Shown here: positions 9,037-20,035 of the stretch, in pieces
How the letters are laid out: each line of letters begins with the position of its first letter
Position numbering within the stretch: position 1 is the first letter of the stretch
Source: Kalaharituber pfeilii
Taxonomy: Eukaryota > Ascomycota > Pezizomycetes > Pezizales > Pezizaceae
Direction: 5' to 3'
DNA length: 64,000 bases
Assembly (NCBI GenBank): GCA_015179045.1
Contig: WHUZ01000059.1
Coordinates: 336,035 to 400,034, forward strand
The notes under the pieces: generated by a model
What the model saw: only the letters and a program-made list of their open reading frames with translations
Database searches by the model: none
Told to the model about the DNA's origin: nothing
Translations under genes and position numbers: made by a program

Positions 9037-10566
9037 GTGATCCGAGTAGCAAAAGACCCTTGGAAGTTAAGAGGAAAGATGGGCGACCTTGTAGGTGACA
9101 ATGGTGATATATGGAGGACAGATGAGGAGAAGGTGAGAGGCCTGGTACAGAGAAACTTCAAACATCAGGGGACGTCGGGTCCACCAGCAGCGTCAACCTC
9201 GCTGGCAGCGTCAACCTCGCTGGCAGCGTCAACCTCGCTGGCAGCGTCAACCTCGCTGGCAGCGTCAACCTCGCTGGCAGCGTCAACCTCGCTGGCAGCG
9301 TCAACCTCGCTGGCAGCGTCAACCTCGCTGGCAGCGTCAACCTCGCTGGCAGCGTCAACCTCGCTGGCAGCGTCAACCTCGCTGGCAGCGTCAACCTCGC
9401 TGGCAGCGTCAACCTCGCTGGCAGCGTCAACTTTACCGGCAGTATCAAATTCACCGGTAACGTCAAAAGCAACGTCAAATCCACCAGCGGCGTCAAATTC
9501 GCCGGCAGTGTCGAATTCGCCGGCAGTGCTGAATTCGCCGGCAGTGTTGAATTCGCAGGCGACATCAATTTCACCGGCAACATTGGACCTACCAGTGAAC
9601 TCAGGCCCGCAGAGCCTGACAGACGAATTGACCTCCAATGTAAAAAAGCTAACTGAGAGGCTATACAAGGCACTCGCTGGCACCTCGAGCCGTTCAGCCC
9701 CAGGGCCTGATGGCATCAGCTATAGATTCATTAAGCTGGTCAATAAAACAGTGCTAGGAGGGCAGTTAATGAAGGAGCTGGCTACTGAGCTGGCTGCAGA
9801 CAGGATGCCGAAGGACTGGAAATTCAGCAAGGTGATTATGATCCCGAAGTCTGGCAGGGATCTTACACAAGCAAAGAGCTGGAGGCTTATTCAACTCATT
9901 AATTGTGTGGGAAAACTGATGGAGAAGGTGGTCGCTGATGACCTGCAAGAAGCTAGATTGTTCCATCATGGGCAGTTTGGGGGAGTAAGGGGCAGGTCTG
10001 CAATTGATGCCTTATTCCGGGCAGTTGTGAAGAGCCAGAGAGCTCTGGCACGTGGCGGTGGAGCAGTGTGGATTATGGAGGATGTCAAGGGAGGCTTTGG
10101 GAACACACGTTGGGATATGGTCAAGCACCGAGTACAGGGTTCTAAAGCTGAAAAATGGTTGTCCTGGTTAGAGACCTTCTTCCGGGAGCAAGAGTTTGAG
10201 GTGGAATGGGATGGACAGGTGAGGGGCAATGGCAAGTCAAATGTAGGTGTACCACAGAGCTCGCCTTTATCCCCAGTCGTGTTTCTCATCTACATGGCAC
10301 CAATTCTAGAAGAGATGGAAACAAAGGTAGCTGCAGCAGTGAGAGACTGTGAGGTGGAGCTGCCCTCATTTGTAGATGATATGAACTGTGTCATTCTGGA
10401 TTGGGAAGGAGGAAAGGATATGAGAAGAGTTGGAGAGAGAATTGCAGGAGTAGTCAGGGAGGTTGCGGAAGCTCACGGTCTACCACTGGAGACCTCAAAG
10501 GAGGAGGTCCTAGTCATGGGCAAGAAGGCCAAGAGAAGGCAGATGTTGAGAGGTGCAAGTGGCTAG
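9037..10566 (+). pseudogene. LINE-B ORF2 reverse transcriptase segment
   Basis: An open stretch of 509 codons. Residues ~1-45 finish the linker. Residues 51-128 are the AASTSL repeat array, followed by ~60 residues of degenerate repeat. The RT domain follows: RSAPGPDGISYRFIKL, RLIQLINCVGKLMEKVV, GQFGGVRGRSAIDA, motif A as MEDVKGGFGN, motif B as GVPQSSPLSPVVFLIYM and motif C as FVDDMN. RT copies element RNA at the nicked target. Motif B normally reads PQGSP, so the G-to-S change is probably damaging. The frame ends at a one-base shift near 10555 and continues at 10563. Confidence 0.85.
9187..9420 (+). repeat. 13 perfect copies of an in-frame 18-bp repeat in LINE-B
   Basis: GCAGCGTCAACCTCGCTG is repeated 13 times without change (234 bp = 13 x 18). 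It encodes AASTSL in the linker between endonuclease and RT. Diverged units with the same period (GCAGTATCAAATTCACCG and similar) continue to about 9590, so the array expanded within an older repeat. Confidence 0.95.
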
Positions 10567-12051
10567 GGGCGATTTGTGACAGTACTCTTGATTTCGACCT
10601 CCACTGGAAAAGCCGGATCGAGAAAGCCAGAAAACTCATGGGCGCACTGTCTGGACTAGGCAACTCTCAATGGGGAATGAGTCCTATCTCATGGAGAAAG
10701 GCTTATACAGGCATGGTAAGGGCAGTAGCCCTTTGGGGGTCCGAAATTGGGTGGAGAGGCCAGAAGCAGTGGAGAGAGGAATTTGAGAGGTTGCAGTATC
10801 AAGCACTCCGCAAATGCACTGGTGCAGTTCAAGGGGCAGCGAGAGTAAAGGTCGAGGCCATTGCCGGAGTAGAGAGTGTAACGACGATCCTCGATCAAGG
10901 CCAAGCACGGTATGCACTGAGATCAGTGAGGGACCCTACAGGAGTGGGGGACCTGTGGCCTGAAAGCTTCAGTGGAATGGTAGCCTCAGACCTAGACAGA
11001 GAGGGGGAGAGGGGGAGGGACTGGAGAGACTTCAGCTTGGGTTATGCTACAGACAAAAATGATGGATTTGAGTCAGTAGCTGGGAAGATTGCCAGCACTC
11101 TCGAGGTCGATGAGGAGGAGAGAGTGTCCTGGGGACGAGATGTACACCTACTGCAGGCAGACATTGAGGTCATTGACCTCAAGCTGTGCAAGGAAGACAC
11201 CCCAGCCAAATGGGAAAAGGCCATCAATGAGGCTAAGAGTGACTCGGTAGCTATTTTCACAGATGGCGGCCGCAGTGAGGAAGGCGGTGTTGGTGCGGAT
11301 GGTGCTGGAGGCAGGTGGTAGCAGGTGAGTCAGAAGGGTCCCGGTGGGTAGGCACAAAAGCAACTGTGTGGGACGGCGAGGTCTCAGGAATGAAGAGTGC
11401 CCTTGAAGCAGTTGATGGCAGTGAAAAAGTGCTACTACTTGCAGACTCTCAGGCAGCTATCAGTGCAGTCCAGAAAGCAGGAAAAACTGGCAAGGCAAGG
11501 ACTGCAGATCTAGCACGGGTGATAGAGCTGATTGCAGAGAGGCGGCAAAGGTTAAGGGAGGCGGATGCAGTGAAGCTGGCATGGGTCAAGGCCCACGTAG
11601 GGATAGAAGGCAATGAGAAGGCAGATGAGTTGGCCAAAGAGGGGGCCAAGTGCATGAGGTATGATGGGCAGGCCACTGGGGGTGGGCTGCGTCAAGAGTT
11701 AGTTCGAAAAAGAAAAGAGGAGAGGGAGCGTGCAGGGTTTGGGAAGGGCAAATTCGTGAAGTGGGCAGGAGAGCACTCACAAATTACACTTGGCTGCGGA
11801 CTGCAAAAGGCGGAGCTATGTGGAGGAGGATGGTCAGTGGCGAGGAGATACAATGCACATGTGGTGAGGCATGGAGTGCTGAGCATGTGGTGTTCAGGTG
11901 CACCGAACTGGAGCGACCCCAGAGGAAGGACAAAGATGGGGCGCATGTCACCTGGCAGTCCTGGGAGGACCTAGAGGAGAAAGGGTGGAAGCAAGAAGGT
12001 GTGGAGGGCGACTCGGTCGAGTACTGGTTTTCTTGCCTCGATCTGGGGTAG
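10563..12051 (+). pseudogene. LINE-B ORF2 thumb, RNase H and C-terminal knuckle
   Basis: This is three overlapping open blocks. 10563-11321 carries the region after the RT (CKWLGAICDSTLDFDLHW, AVALWGSEIGWRG) and the first RNase H strand (AIFTDGGRSEEGG). 11315-11974 carries the middle and last RNase H motifs (GMKSALEAV, LLLADSQAAI, VKLAWVKAHVGIEGNEKADELAKEGA). 11761-12051 carries CTCGEAWSAEHVVFRC and the end of the protein. RNase H would remove template RNA. Each switch of block is a small indel (near 11315 and 11760-11800). All RNase H catalytic acids are still visible. Confidence 0.82.
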
Positions 12052-12212
12052 CCGGGGACGGAGGGCACTGGGTGCTCAAGGTGTATATGTAGAGTCCATA
12101 GTTAGTTGTTTTGTTCCAAACCTGGCCCGAGTATATGGGTCCCTACCATAGACTGGTAGCCTGTAAGCGAGGTTACGTAAATAATCAAAAAAAAAAAAAA
12201 AAAAAAAAAAAA

Positions 12213-12340
12213 GAATGCTATGAGCTCTGTGTTATTTACCGTGGTCCTCTTCCCCAGGTAGTAGCCTACTCGTAGGATTTTGGAGTGAGACCCAATTGAC
12301 CTGTAACTTGAACTGGTGATAGTATAGATGATGCGGAACA
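12213..12340 (-). mobile_element. LINE-A-like RNase H fragment abutting LINE-B poly(A)
   Basis: On the minus strand it reads YYLGKRTTVNNTELIA, directly against the LINE-B poly(A). This matches the RNase H segment YLGHRSTVNDGELIA of the LINE-A at 13619-14428. Upstream residues are diverged, so it is a separate, older copy. Confidence 0.6.
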
Positions 12341-12779
12341 TATTACAATACAGCAGTAGAGTAGTGGAAGTGTTTTGGTGTTTAACAGCTAGAGTCTCTT
12401 ATTGTAGCCAATAGATTCAGCACTTGAAAATATCATGATTTTGATGTCTATAACTTTTCCTACCACAATTGAAGAGACAATAATTTTTTCTATGACAGAC
12501 ATAACTGCACACTTTATGGTTTTGATTGTAGAAGAGCCATTGAGGAACTCCACCTTCTGAATACTGCTACTAGACTAGAAGTATCTGAAACATTGTACCA
12601 TGGCCGCCATATTCAGATATGAATTCTCCATAGTGATTTGAATCCGTCCATTTCTTTGGCCAATATTTATGCAGAATACATATACCGATACTTGCATTAT
12701 TCAGACGTAAATTTTGGACTTGTATCCGGTCGCTAGTCGGCGAATACCTGTGAGGCTGTCATCATGTGCTCTGTGCACA
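12341..12779. other. Gene-free stretch
   Basis: AT-moderate sequence with no coding or repeat signal that I recognise. Confidence 0.4.
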
Positions 12780-12790
12780 GTCGCGGATAA

Positions 12791-12878
12791 CTCGCCATAG
12801 CCCATAGGGCGGCATGCGAGTAATGATATTGAAAAAAAAAAAAAATAAAAAAAAAAAAATAAGGAGAGAAACAAAGGG
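12791..12878 (+). mobile_element. 88-bp tail-only LINE-A insertion
   Basis: It starts CTCGCCATAGCCCATAGGGC, ends the module with GCGAGTAATGATATTG, and continues as an A-rich tail interrupted by single T and a short G/A stretch. An 11-bp duplication with one mismatch (GTCGCGGATAA 12780-12790, GTCACGGATAA 12879-12889) flanks it. Confidence 0.82.
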
Positions 12879-12889
12879 GTCACGGATAA

Positions 12890-13485
12890 GGTAATATCCT
12901 ATCCTGTTCGATTCGTTCTCAATCAGCTACGTCCTTGACCATGTATATCAGATACATACTAGCGAGTACACCACCGGTTTCCCTCAAATATTGCAGGCCT
13001 CTGCTTGAATACTTTTTATTTGCCTGTAAATTTCTAGTCCAGCAGTATTTGCTTTTCATGTGCGACAATAACAATTCGAATACTTGTTTCATCTGAGAAA
13101 TCCTACTTGTGAAAGTGGAAACTGAATACTATCAAACGCAAAATCAAAATAATAATACAAAAATGCTGGCCCCAGATAAATTCCGCAGCCTTCCCTGTTG
13201 ACATCGGGATGCCTCGCAACTTGCTCTGCGTCCATCTCAAAATCATCCTGAAAAGTGTGAAACATTTCTGGTAACCCTCTGCCCCTCAGCCGTCTCAATA
13301 ATCAATCCCGTTACGAGATTCTCATACTTCAAGTGGGACTGCCCTCAATTATCTGGGCGTAACCAAAATTGTACCGCCTGCAGGGCTAATCATTCTATAA
13401 TTCGCCTTGTGAAAGTGTAAGACGTTATGCTCTATCAATACTATGATTGCGCTCATGTGCAGAGTCCTCAGTTTACTGTTCAGTC
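12890..13485. other. Gene-free stretch
   Basis: The 69-codon minus frame at 13089-13298 shows no domain. Nothing else recognised. Confidence 0.35.
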
Positions 13486-13497
13486 GGTACCAGGGAT

Positions 13498-15364
13498 TTT
13501 TTTTTTTTTTTTTTTATCATTACTCGCATGCCGCCTGAAAGGCTATGGCAAGGTTTAAGTAAGTACATATAGGTGAGAAAATAGGAAATATTAAAGTAAC
13601 ATTGGCATGATAACTCCGCTAGTCCTGCCCCGCCCATGTCAAGATTTCCGTCAAAAGGTCCCCTTCCTCCCCCTCTTCCTTCCCCTTTGTCTTCGGCGGC
13701 GTTTTCAGGTCCTCTAGTCCTCCAGGTATTCTCTTCTTCCATGCCGAGCAGGCCGTCGTGATGTGGCTCAGGTTTTCCGGTGCCCGTCCACACCATCGAC
13801 ATTCGGGCGAGTCTGCCTTCCCTATCTTGTGCCTCCATTCCCTGAGCCCCTTGTTTCCTAGTATGCCTGCCAAGGTGGCCGTCAGATGTCTTCTCCCTAG
13901 CCTTTGTAGTGGTGGATACGCGAGCTTCAGGCGATCTCTCTCCTCTGCTCTGTAGGCTCTCATTTGTTGTCGTATGCCCGCCTCGGTGATGATTTCGTCC
14001 TGGTATTGAAGGGCGATGCCGACCTTCGCAGCCTTGTCTGCTTTGGTGTTGCCTGAGATGCCGACGTGTGCTTTGATCCAAAGGATTGCCAGGTCGTGAT
14101 CTCCGTTTGCGGTTCTGGCTTCCCATTTCTCCCTGACCACTTGTGCTGAACCGTCGGGGGTTGGGTCCCCTCTGGCTATGCTTTGCAGTTTGGCTATTGC
14201 TGTCCTGGAGTCCGTGAGTATCAGAAGTTCCCCGGGGGTGTCCATCGCGTGGCTTATAGCTATCAGCTCGCCGTCATTCACCGTGCTCCTATGTCCGAGG
14301 TAGAAGGAGGAGTCTGTGTCTGTGTCCTGTTGTACTACCCCTGCACCTGTGATGCCGTCCATGCGGCTGCCGTCTGTGTATATGCTAATCCAGCCTTCTC
14401 CTCTTCTCTGCCAATTATGTTTTCCCATTCATTTGACGTCAGATCGCATGGGTGGAAAGAGTGGATGTGTATGGGAAGGGGATCTCGGTGGATGAGTGAC
14501 CCTCTCAGGTATTGTGTGTCTGGCTGAGGTTTCCGGAGAGGTTCACGTTCGAAGCGTAGAGTGCGGGCTTCTACTCTGTCCTGCTCACCAGCCACAAATG
14601 TTTGGATACTCTCCAGATTAGTAATGCCTTCAACGATGTCTCGCCTGGTGCCCCAGGGTGCTCCGGAGATGTCCCTGGCCACTGTATACTGCCATCTTTC
14701 TAGTTGTCGCATTTTGTGTTCGGATGGGAAGCCTTTGGCGTAATCCACCCAGGCCCAGCTTCCATATGTGGCGATGTTTCTGGCTATGCTGGTATACAGT
14801 TGTCTTCTCTTGGCTGGGGGGAGTTGTGTTAGGCGAGTCGCTACCCTCCAGGCTGCTTTCCCTAGGTTGAGGCGTTTTCCGAAGTGGTCATTGATTTTCA
14901 TCTCCCATTCGACTTGTAGTCCGACCAGTCGGTAGCTCGGGCTCTTGATTCCTATGATGAGTGTTTCAGCCTTTTTAGGATCCAACTCGAAGCCCTCTTG
15001 GTTAGCTTCTGCTTCCAGCTTTTGTCGGTGGGTGATGATATTTCTTCTTAGTTGTCTCATGGACCTGTGAGATATCACGCAGTGAAAGTCATCGACGTAT
15101 GACCGGGTGAATTGTCGCTCCTCAGCCTTTTCCGCCACCGGGGCTACTCCTACCAGGAATAGTACTGGAGATAGGGGTGAGCCTTGGGGAGTTCCATCTG
15201 TCATCCTTCCCGTGCCCCTGACCTTCCCGTCCCATGTTATCCTGAAGTCGTTTGGTTGCATGAAGCCTTCGACGAATGCTGCTAGGTCTGGGTCGACCTT
15301 TTCGATTCTAGTGACCACTTTTTCCCTCCGGGTGAAGTTAAAGGCGGACTTTATGTCGTCTCCG
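13498..15364 (-). mobile_element. 5'-truncated LINE-A retrotransposon
   Basis: On the minus strand the element begins inside RT motif A (DDIKSAFN), continues through RT, RNase H and the zinc knuckle, and ends with the LINE-A module (CTTGCCATAGCCTTTCAGGC...) and an 18-nt poly(A). A 12-13 bp duplication GGTACCAGGGATT is at 13486-13498 and 15365-15377, which fixes both ends. This is the longest LINE-A in the window. The RT and RNase H frames are out of register by one indel near 14400. Confidence 0.85.
13619..14428 (-). pseudogene. LINE-A ORF2 RNase H and C-terminal zinc knuckle
   Basis: 269 codons. RNase H motifs in order are ISIYTDGSRMDG, GELIAISHAMD, LLILTDSRTAI and LAILWIKAHVGISGNTKADKAA, so all four acidic positions and the final H are present. 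After ~75 residues comes CRWCGRAPENLSHITTAC, the knuckle near the C-terminus, and the protein ends at ILTWAGQD. Only the link to the RT frame is broken, by an indel near 14400 where both frames overlap. It therefore looks recently inactivated apart from the 5' truncation. Confidence 0.83.
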
Positions 15365-15417
15365 GGTACCAGGGATTGAGAGGCAAGTCGGAGGTGGAGA
15401 TCTACCGCTAGTTCCAT
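14335..15417 (-). pseudogene. LINE-A ORF2 reverse transcriptase, C-terminal two-thirds
   Basis: The open frame has RT motif A DDIKSAFNFTRR, motif B GTPQGSPLSPVLFL, motif C as SYVDDFHC (canonical Y-x-DD), a thumb-like region (LVGLQVEWEMKINDHFGKRL) and RNIATYGSWAWV. All catalytic residues that remain are intact, unlike in LINE-B. By the target duplication the first ~17 codons (15417-15365) would be flanking DNA in frame by chance; alternatively the duplication is fortuitous and they are LINE-A. Confidence 0.82.
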
Positions 15418-16461
15418 TATGGAAGCTGTCCGGAGATTTTAAAAATCCGGCTAGTATATCCCTTTTTAGCATTGTACTTGGGTAGGCACGTTAGCACGGG
15501 GACGAGGCTAAGTTAGCACTGCTGCTGGTATCCCAGATGTCACGCTGACCTATATGAGCTACTTTTTATTCCGTGAGCCTACGTATGATTCTTGCATCAA
15601 TCCATTTGACCGTCACATATCTCATTACGCCACGTGCCTGTGACTCTCAATGCTGAAATTGCAAGTACTTCCCTTGTTCAATTTCATAAAGCACTGGTTT
15701 TAAATTCGGGACGTTCAAAGGTCATCTGCTATATTATGGCGACAGCAGCAGGGCATGTTTGGTATCAATGACCCAGAAGAGCTGAAACTTATGGCATTCC
15801 CCACACACTCAAAGACCTGCGTATGCGCTCGTATGTAGGCGATACTGATTTTTTTTTTTTTTTTTTAATATCATTAATGGCGATACTGAGCATGGATCAG
15901 GGAGTGGTAGTTCTGAGAGCGGCGAACGGGCCCGGCGGCTTGCAAGTTGTAGTTGAACTCAAAAAATTGCTGAATAATGAGCTTGATAATTAGGCAGGGT
16001 GCTGTTCTCGTGCCCAGACTCTGCAGGGTGCCAGAATGCGAAACCTCCGCTACAAATCAAATCAATCATACATACTTACATACTTCCTTACTAGTGGTAG
16101 TGTACCTTATTTGTCATGCCTCAAATGCTGCGTCTGCCTGTGCCAAGCTAGACTATGCGTCAGCGGCGAAATAAAACGTGTGCCAAGGAAAGTCTCATAC
16201 TGAAATGTATGTAGGCCTCCCATAATCTTGACGTGCGCACCGGAGCTAAAAAGGAGATCGAGATATATCTAAGATGGGGCGCAGCCTAAGTACTCTTGAC
16301 ACAAATGCAGAAATAATCTTCAGCAGAAGCCAGAGGTACTGCAACACATTCTGGGGCGAAGGAAATCTGGAACTTGAAACGCGCACTGCAAGATACGCAG
16401 GATCGTGACATCTGGACAGCCCACTGCCGAAGGTTTCCATTTCGAATTCCTACCTCACACC
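15378..16461. other. Intergenic stretch upstream of the Rossmann gene
   Basis: No gene recognised. It holds a short palindrome (TCCGGAGATTTTAAAAATCC at 15432-15451) and a 30-bp tail insertion (15849-15878). The promoter of the gene at 16462 should lie in the last few hundred bases, but I see no clear TATA or operator. Confidence 0.45.
15849..15878 (-). mobile_element. 30-bp tail-only LINE-A insertion
   Basis: On the minus strand it is about 12 nt of the LINE-A end (ATTAATGATATT) plus 18 A, flanked by the perfect 11-bp duplication GGCGATACTGA (15838-15848, 15879-15889). This is the smallest insertion in the window. Confidence 0.88.
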
Positions 16462-17340
16462 ATGGCAAGGAAGAAGATTCTGCTCCTCGGCGCAACAAGC
16501 CCTTCCGGCATCGCAGTTATTCGCCATGCGCTCTCCCTTTCGGAACCTCCACAAATTTTGGTTTACGCGCGCAATCCCTCCAAACTTCCCCAAGACCTTC
16601 TTATAAACCCCAGTGTCACCGTCCTCCCCGGCGGAAGCCTTACCGATGTTGGATCCCTCCGCTCCGCAGTCGCCGAGCGCCCCGATGCAATCGTTTCGCT
16701 GCTCGGTCCACCTACCGCGTCATCTGAGACGTTGGAATGGTTCAACCCATTCTCGGCCACCGGGAGAGGGACCCCATTCGTGGATGCGTATAGGGTGATT
16801 GTAGACGCCATGAAGGAGTATGGAGTGAGGAGGATCTTGGTGATGGGCACGGTGTCCATTGTGGATCCTAATGATAAGAGGACATTTATGGCGGACTTTT
16901 TGGCCGGTGTCGTGTGGGCACTGGTGAATAAAGCATGGAAGAATGTTGTGGCGGTTGGGAAGTTCTTTGAGAATATACCACCGGAGGAGGGAATTGAGTG
17001 GTCAGTTTTTAGGATTGGACGAGTGCTGGATGGTAGGTGTTCCGCTCACCTCAGTCATTTTATTTTGCCAGGATAATCTGGCAGCATAAGCCGGAAGTTG
17101 AACGGGGGTGCGGGGCGGGAGAGCGGAGGGCGGAAACGGCTGTTATCAAGTTTGGAAAAAGCTAACATTTCTCCAATGTATCTAGGTGACTTCCAAGGTG
17201 TGACCGATGGGTACATTGGAGATGGAAAGGGAACACTACATATTCGGAGGTCGGAATTGTCAAAGTGGCTAGTTGAGCATGCGTTGACGGACACACCGGT
17301 GTGGACAGGAAAGCAGCCCGCTGTCTCGAGTACAGTTTAG
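16462..17340 (+). CDS. NAD(P)-binding Rossmann-fold protein
   Basis: Two exons, 16462-17032 and 17186-17340, give 241 residues. The N-terminus MARKKILLLGATSPSGIAVI has the beta strand and Gly-rich loop GATxxxG (residues 10-16) of NAD(P)H-binding atypical short-chain dehydrogenases/epimerases. Later come VYARNPSKL (the usual second-strand Arg), AIVSLLGP, YGVRRILVMGTVS and a C-terminal RSELSKWLVEHAL. Members reduce or isomerise small substrates or act as redox sensors; the substrate here is unknown. The intron has GTAGGT, a CTAAC branch site at 17162-17166 and CTAG|G. An in-frame ATG at 16405 is less likely as start because MARKK begins the family's first strand. A convergent gene ends 277 bp downstream. 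Confidence 0.85.
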
Positions 17341-17617
17341 GGCCGTCATTGCTTCTAAATATGCTCGGGAGTATGAATATATACACTGTAGGGGCATCTG
17401 TTGTTCATGCTGTCAAGCATTTTAAGTTGTGCTTTATGTATGCTATTATTTAAATCAATGTGAAGGAAACAAGTCATGCCAGTGCGAATTTATGGTTAAG
17501 TAGAGAATCGGTGATGGCGCCTAAAAACACGTAGGGAGGCTTCGGACTGAAACGGATGGCAAGCAAAAGTGGGATAAACACCACCTGGCCATACAAACGG
17601 AAAAATGTGCATGCCCT

Positions 17618-18609
17618 TCATGCTAAGCTCCGATAACCAGTATCCGCTCCAGCCAAATCCGCCCCATATGACATCCCAATAGAACTTCTCCCCTGCAAAT
17701 CCGGCTTTTCCGGATTGTCCTCCAACGCGGAATCGACCTTTGAATTTTTCCTATATCCCTCCGGTATTCGCGTTGGAAATTGCACGCCGGGCCCAGTCTG
17801 TCCTTCTCCTACACCAGCCGTATACCCCCCATCCCACTCCCCTTCTTCGATTTCTGGAATCTCCTTGCCCCTTTTCCACAGTAGCCCTGCCGCCACTGCA
17901 ATGGCAAGTGCAAGTACCAAACATCCCATTGCCATCCCGAAAGATACTTTCATGCGCACACAATAATCATCCACTCGTCCTACCCACTGCTTGTAGTCCC
18001 CCATTGCTTGTTTGGCCTGTTCCAGGGCATGTTTATCCCCCGGTTCGCCATTCAATCCAGCCAACCCAATCACCCCTTTACCGGGACTGTTTGTGCGGTC
18101 GTAGAATGGAAAGAGCTTTTCACGACTGGTAAAGAGCCTTCCTAGGTCAGCGGTTAATTCCCCTGGTGGAATGGAATACACATCCTGGAGGTTATCTATG
18201 AGGTGATTTAACTGTCCGACCTTGGCACAGTCGAGGCCCGTAAGAGGTTTTCCGAGGAGGACGGAGGTCACGACGAGGAGAATGAGGAATATGGATTCAA
18301 CGAAAACAGTCGGGAGGTAGCGGATTAGTTTTGCCGTGAGGTGGAGGGCAAGGATAAGTAACGCGACAAGGCCGCCAATAGTGCCCTGCAAGGTTGTTAG
18401 TTGTGGCCTAAGTTTCGGGGCGGAAAATGTCAGGTGTGACTTACAACAACCAGAGACAAAACTACGGCAGCAGGTTGCCCTGGCGCAGCGGCTTTATTTA
18501 TGGCAGCAGCAAGCTTTCCCGTCAAACCAACGAGTGTTCCAAGAAACAGAATTTGGGCAGTCAGCAGTGCTGTGAAGGTGTACCCAAGACCGGATGAGCG
18601 GATGGCCAT
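17618..18609 (-). CDS. Four-transmembrane protein, MARVEL-like topology
   Basis: Two exons on the minus strand, 18609-18445 and 18385-17618, joined in phase over a 59-bp intron (GTAAGT...TTGCAG), give 310 residues. Hydrophobic segments lie at about 9-31, 47-72, 82-100 and 202-224. Between TM3 and TM4 is a ~100-residue polar loop. The cytosolic-like C-tail (225-310) is Gly/Pro/acid-rich. Length, four helices and a short N-terminus fit fungal MARVEL-domain or Sur7/PalI-like membrane proteins, but I see no family-specific motif, so the assignment stays at topology. It is convergent with the Rossmann gene. The first exon would be missed by ORF calling because it is only 55 codons. Confidence 0.75.
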
Positions 18610-19179
18610 GATGTGTGAAAATACCTTGATCTCGATGCGGATATTTTTTTTATACTCTCAGTGTGTAATATTTTCTTGTGGTGCGCCGTAAGGAATTTTC
18701 CCAACGTATGTCAGTCTGGGACAATTTTATATTTAACAAAACTGAAGTCGCTTATAAATTTATACAAAACTGGTTGAATGCTCCTAGCTAGGGGAGTGTG
18801 TTTTTAATTCTCATACGGGAAATATTAGCCTACTGTGCTATAGACAAGTTGCGGTGGCTACGTTGTTGTCGTGGCGCGATTTTGCTGGCTTGAGGTAAAC
18901 ATGAAACAATAGGTGAGGTACGTTGGCAGAAATTCGCCTCGTTGAAAGGGTGATTACATTGACTGAAAATCTGTGATGAAACAGCTTTCTGATGATGAAG
19001 CGGAACTTGTTTCAAAGGTTCTTGGGGTGATGATTTCACCTGGCCACGCACGCTGCCAAATGTTGAGGAAGATCTACAACAGCGTTGGTACCGCACAGGA
19101 GTGAAGACTTCCTGTTGCTTGGCGCCGATCGGTTATGCATGGCAGCATCTCAGAGGTAGTACTGAGCCCTTTCTCCAAT
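18610..19179. other. Intergenic stretch, promoter side of the membrane-protein gene
   Basis: AT-rich at 18630-18830, otherwise featureless. It should contain the minus-strand promoter. No motif stands out. Confidence 0.4.
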
Positions 19180-20035
19180 ACAAGATGCAGCAGAATGAAT
19201 TGAATCTAATATATGGCAGGCCTCTGAGATGGGCTTATTCTACAGGTATGAAATAACTCTTTCCACAGTGCGAGATGTAATAGAATAAGCCGAATTTGAG
19301 AGGTATAGCAGGTCTCCTTCGAACCCTTGCAGAATGAGCCGAATCTGACATACTATATACTTCTTTCGACGGCGCGATGGCACAAGATGCAACAGAATGA
19401 ACCCGGGTCGAGATGGGCTCATTCTACAGGTATGAAATAATCCGTTCCGTGGCGGGAGATGAGGCAGAATGAGCTGAAAGTGACATATGGCAGGCCTTTC
19501 TTGATGGTGTAAGAAGTGGTAGAATGAGCAGAATCGACACGTATGGTAGGACTTTTCTGTATTATGAGATGAAGCAGAATGAGTCGAGAGTGATATATGG
19601 TACGTCCCTCTCGATAGCATGAGATGCAATAGAATGAACCGAATCTGACATATGGCAGGCCTCTCTTGACGGCTTGAGATGGACTCGTTGTACAAGTGTG
19701 ACGTGACCCTTTCTATAGCATGAGATACAACAGAATAAGCCGAATTTGACAAGTATGGCAGGTCCTCTTCGATGGCTCGAGATATGAGGCAGAATGAGCC
19801 GAATTTGACGTATGGCAGGTTCACCGTTCCTCTCAACAGTGAGAGAGGTGGCAGAATAGACTCAATCTACAGGTATGGCAAAATACGCTCAAGCTACAGG
19901 TAGTGTAGGTCCCTTTCTATTGTAAGAGATGTAGCAGAATGAGCTAAATTTGAGAGGTACGGCAGGTCCTGTATGATGGTGCGAGATATAGCGGAATGAG
20001 CTATATTTGCTATATATGGCAGGTTCTGCAAAGGT
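19180..20035. repeat. Degenerate ~57-bp tandem array, copy 1
   Basis: About 14-15 diverged units share GAGATG-GGCAGAATGAGCC, then GAATTTGACATATGGCAGG and a C/T-rich spacer with CGA-GGC. Unit length varies around 50-60 bp. Long minus-strand frames (such as 19240-19836) are repeat products. The same unit forms the array at 31555-33300 on the far side of the helicase gene. Confidence 0.85.

Larger units (their letters stand above)
6720..12212 (+). mobile_element. LINE-B retrotransposon body (ORF2), interrupted and frameshifted
   Basis: Order on the plus strand: endonuclease N-terminus (6720-6981), a reverse LINE-A insertion, rest of the endonuclease (from 8169), linker with an 18-bp array, reverse transcriptase, RNase H, a CCHC-like C-terminus ending at 12051, the LINE-B terminal module (GACTGGTAGCCTGT ... 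GGTTACGTAAAT) and a 26-nt poly(A) at 12187-12212. APE-type endonuclease plus RT plus RNase H is the Tad-like plan common in fungi. No ORF1 lies upstream on this strand. At least four frame changes and two insertions make it inactive. Confidence 0.85.

Noticed and set aside
9158..9716. Two long minus-strand frames across the AASTSL array
   Set aside because: They are mirror products of the in-frame 18-bp repeat within LINE-B ORF2.
13486..15417. Reading the LINE-A RT as complete to 15417
   Set aside because: The 12-13 bp duplication GGTACCAGGGATT places the element end at 15364. The upstream 17 open codons may be chance, so I used the duplication and kept the longer frame only as an alternative.
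19240..19836. 198-codon minus-strand frame
   Set aside because: It consists of the degenerate ~57-bp satellite; the repeated peptide is a by-product.
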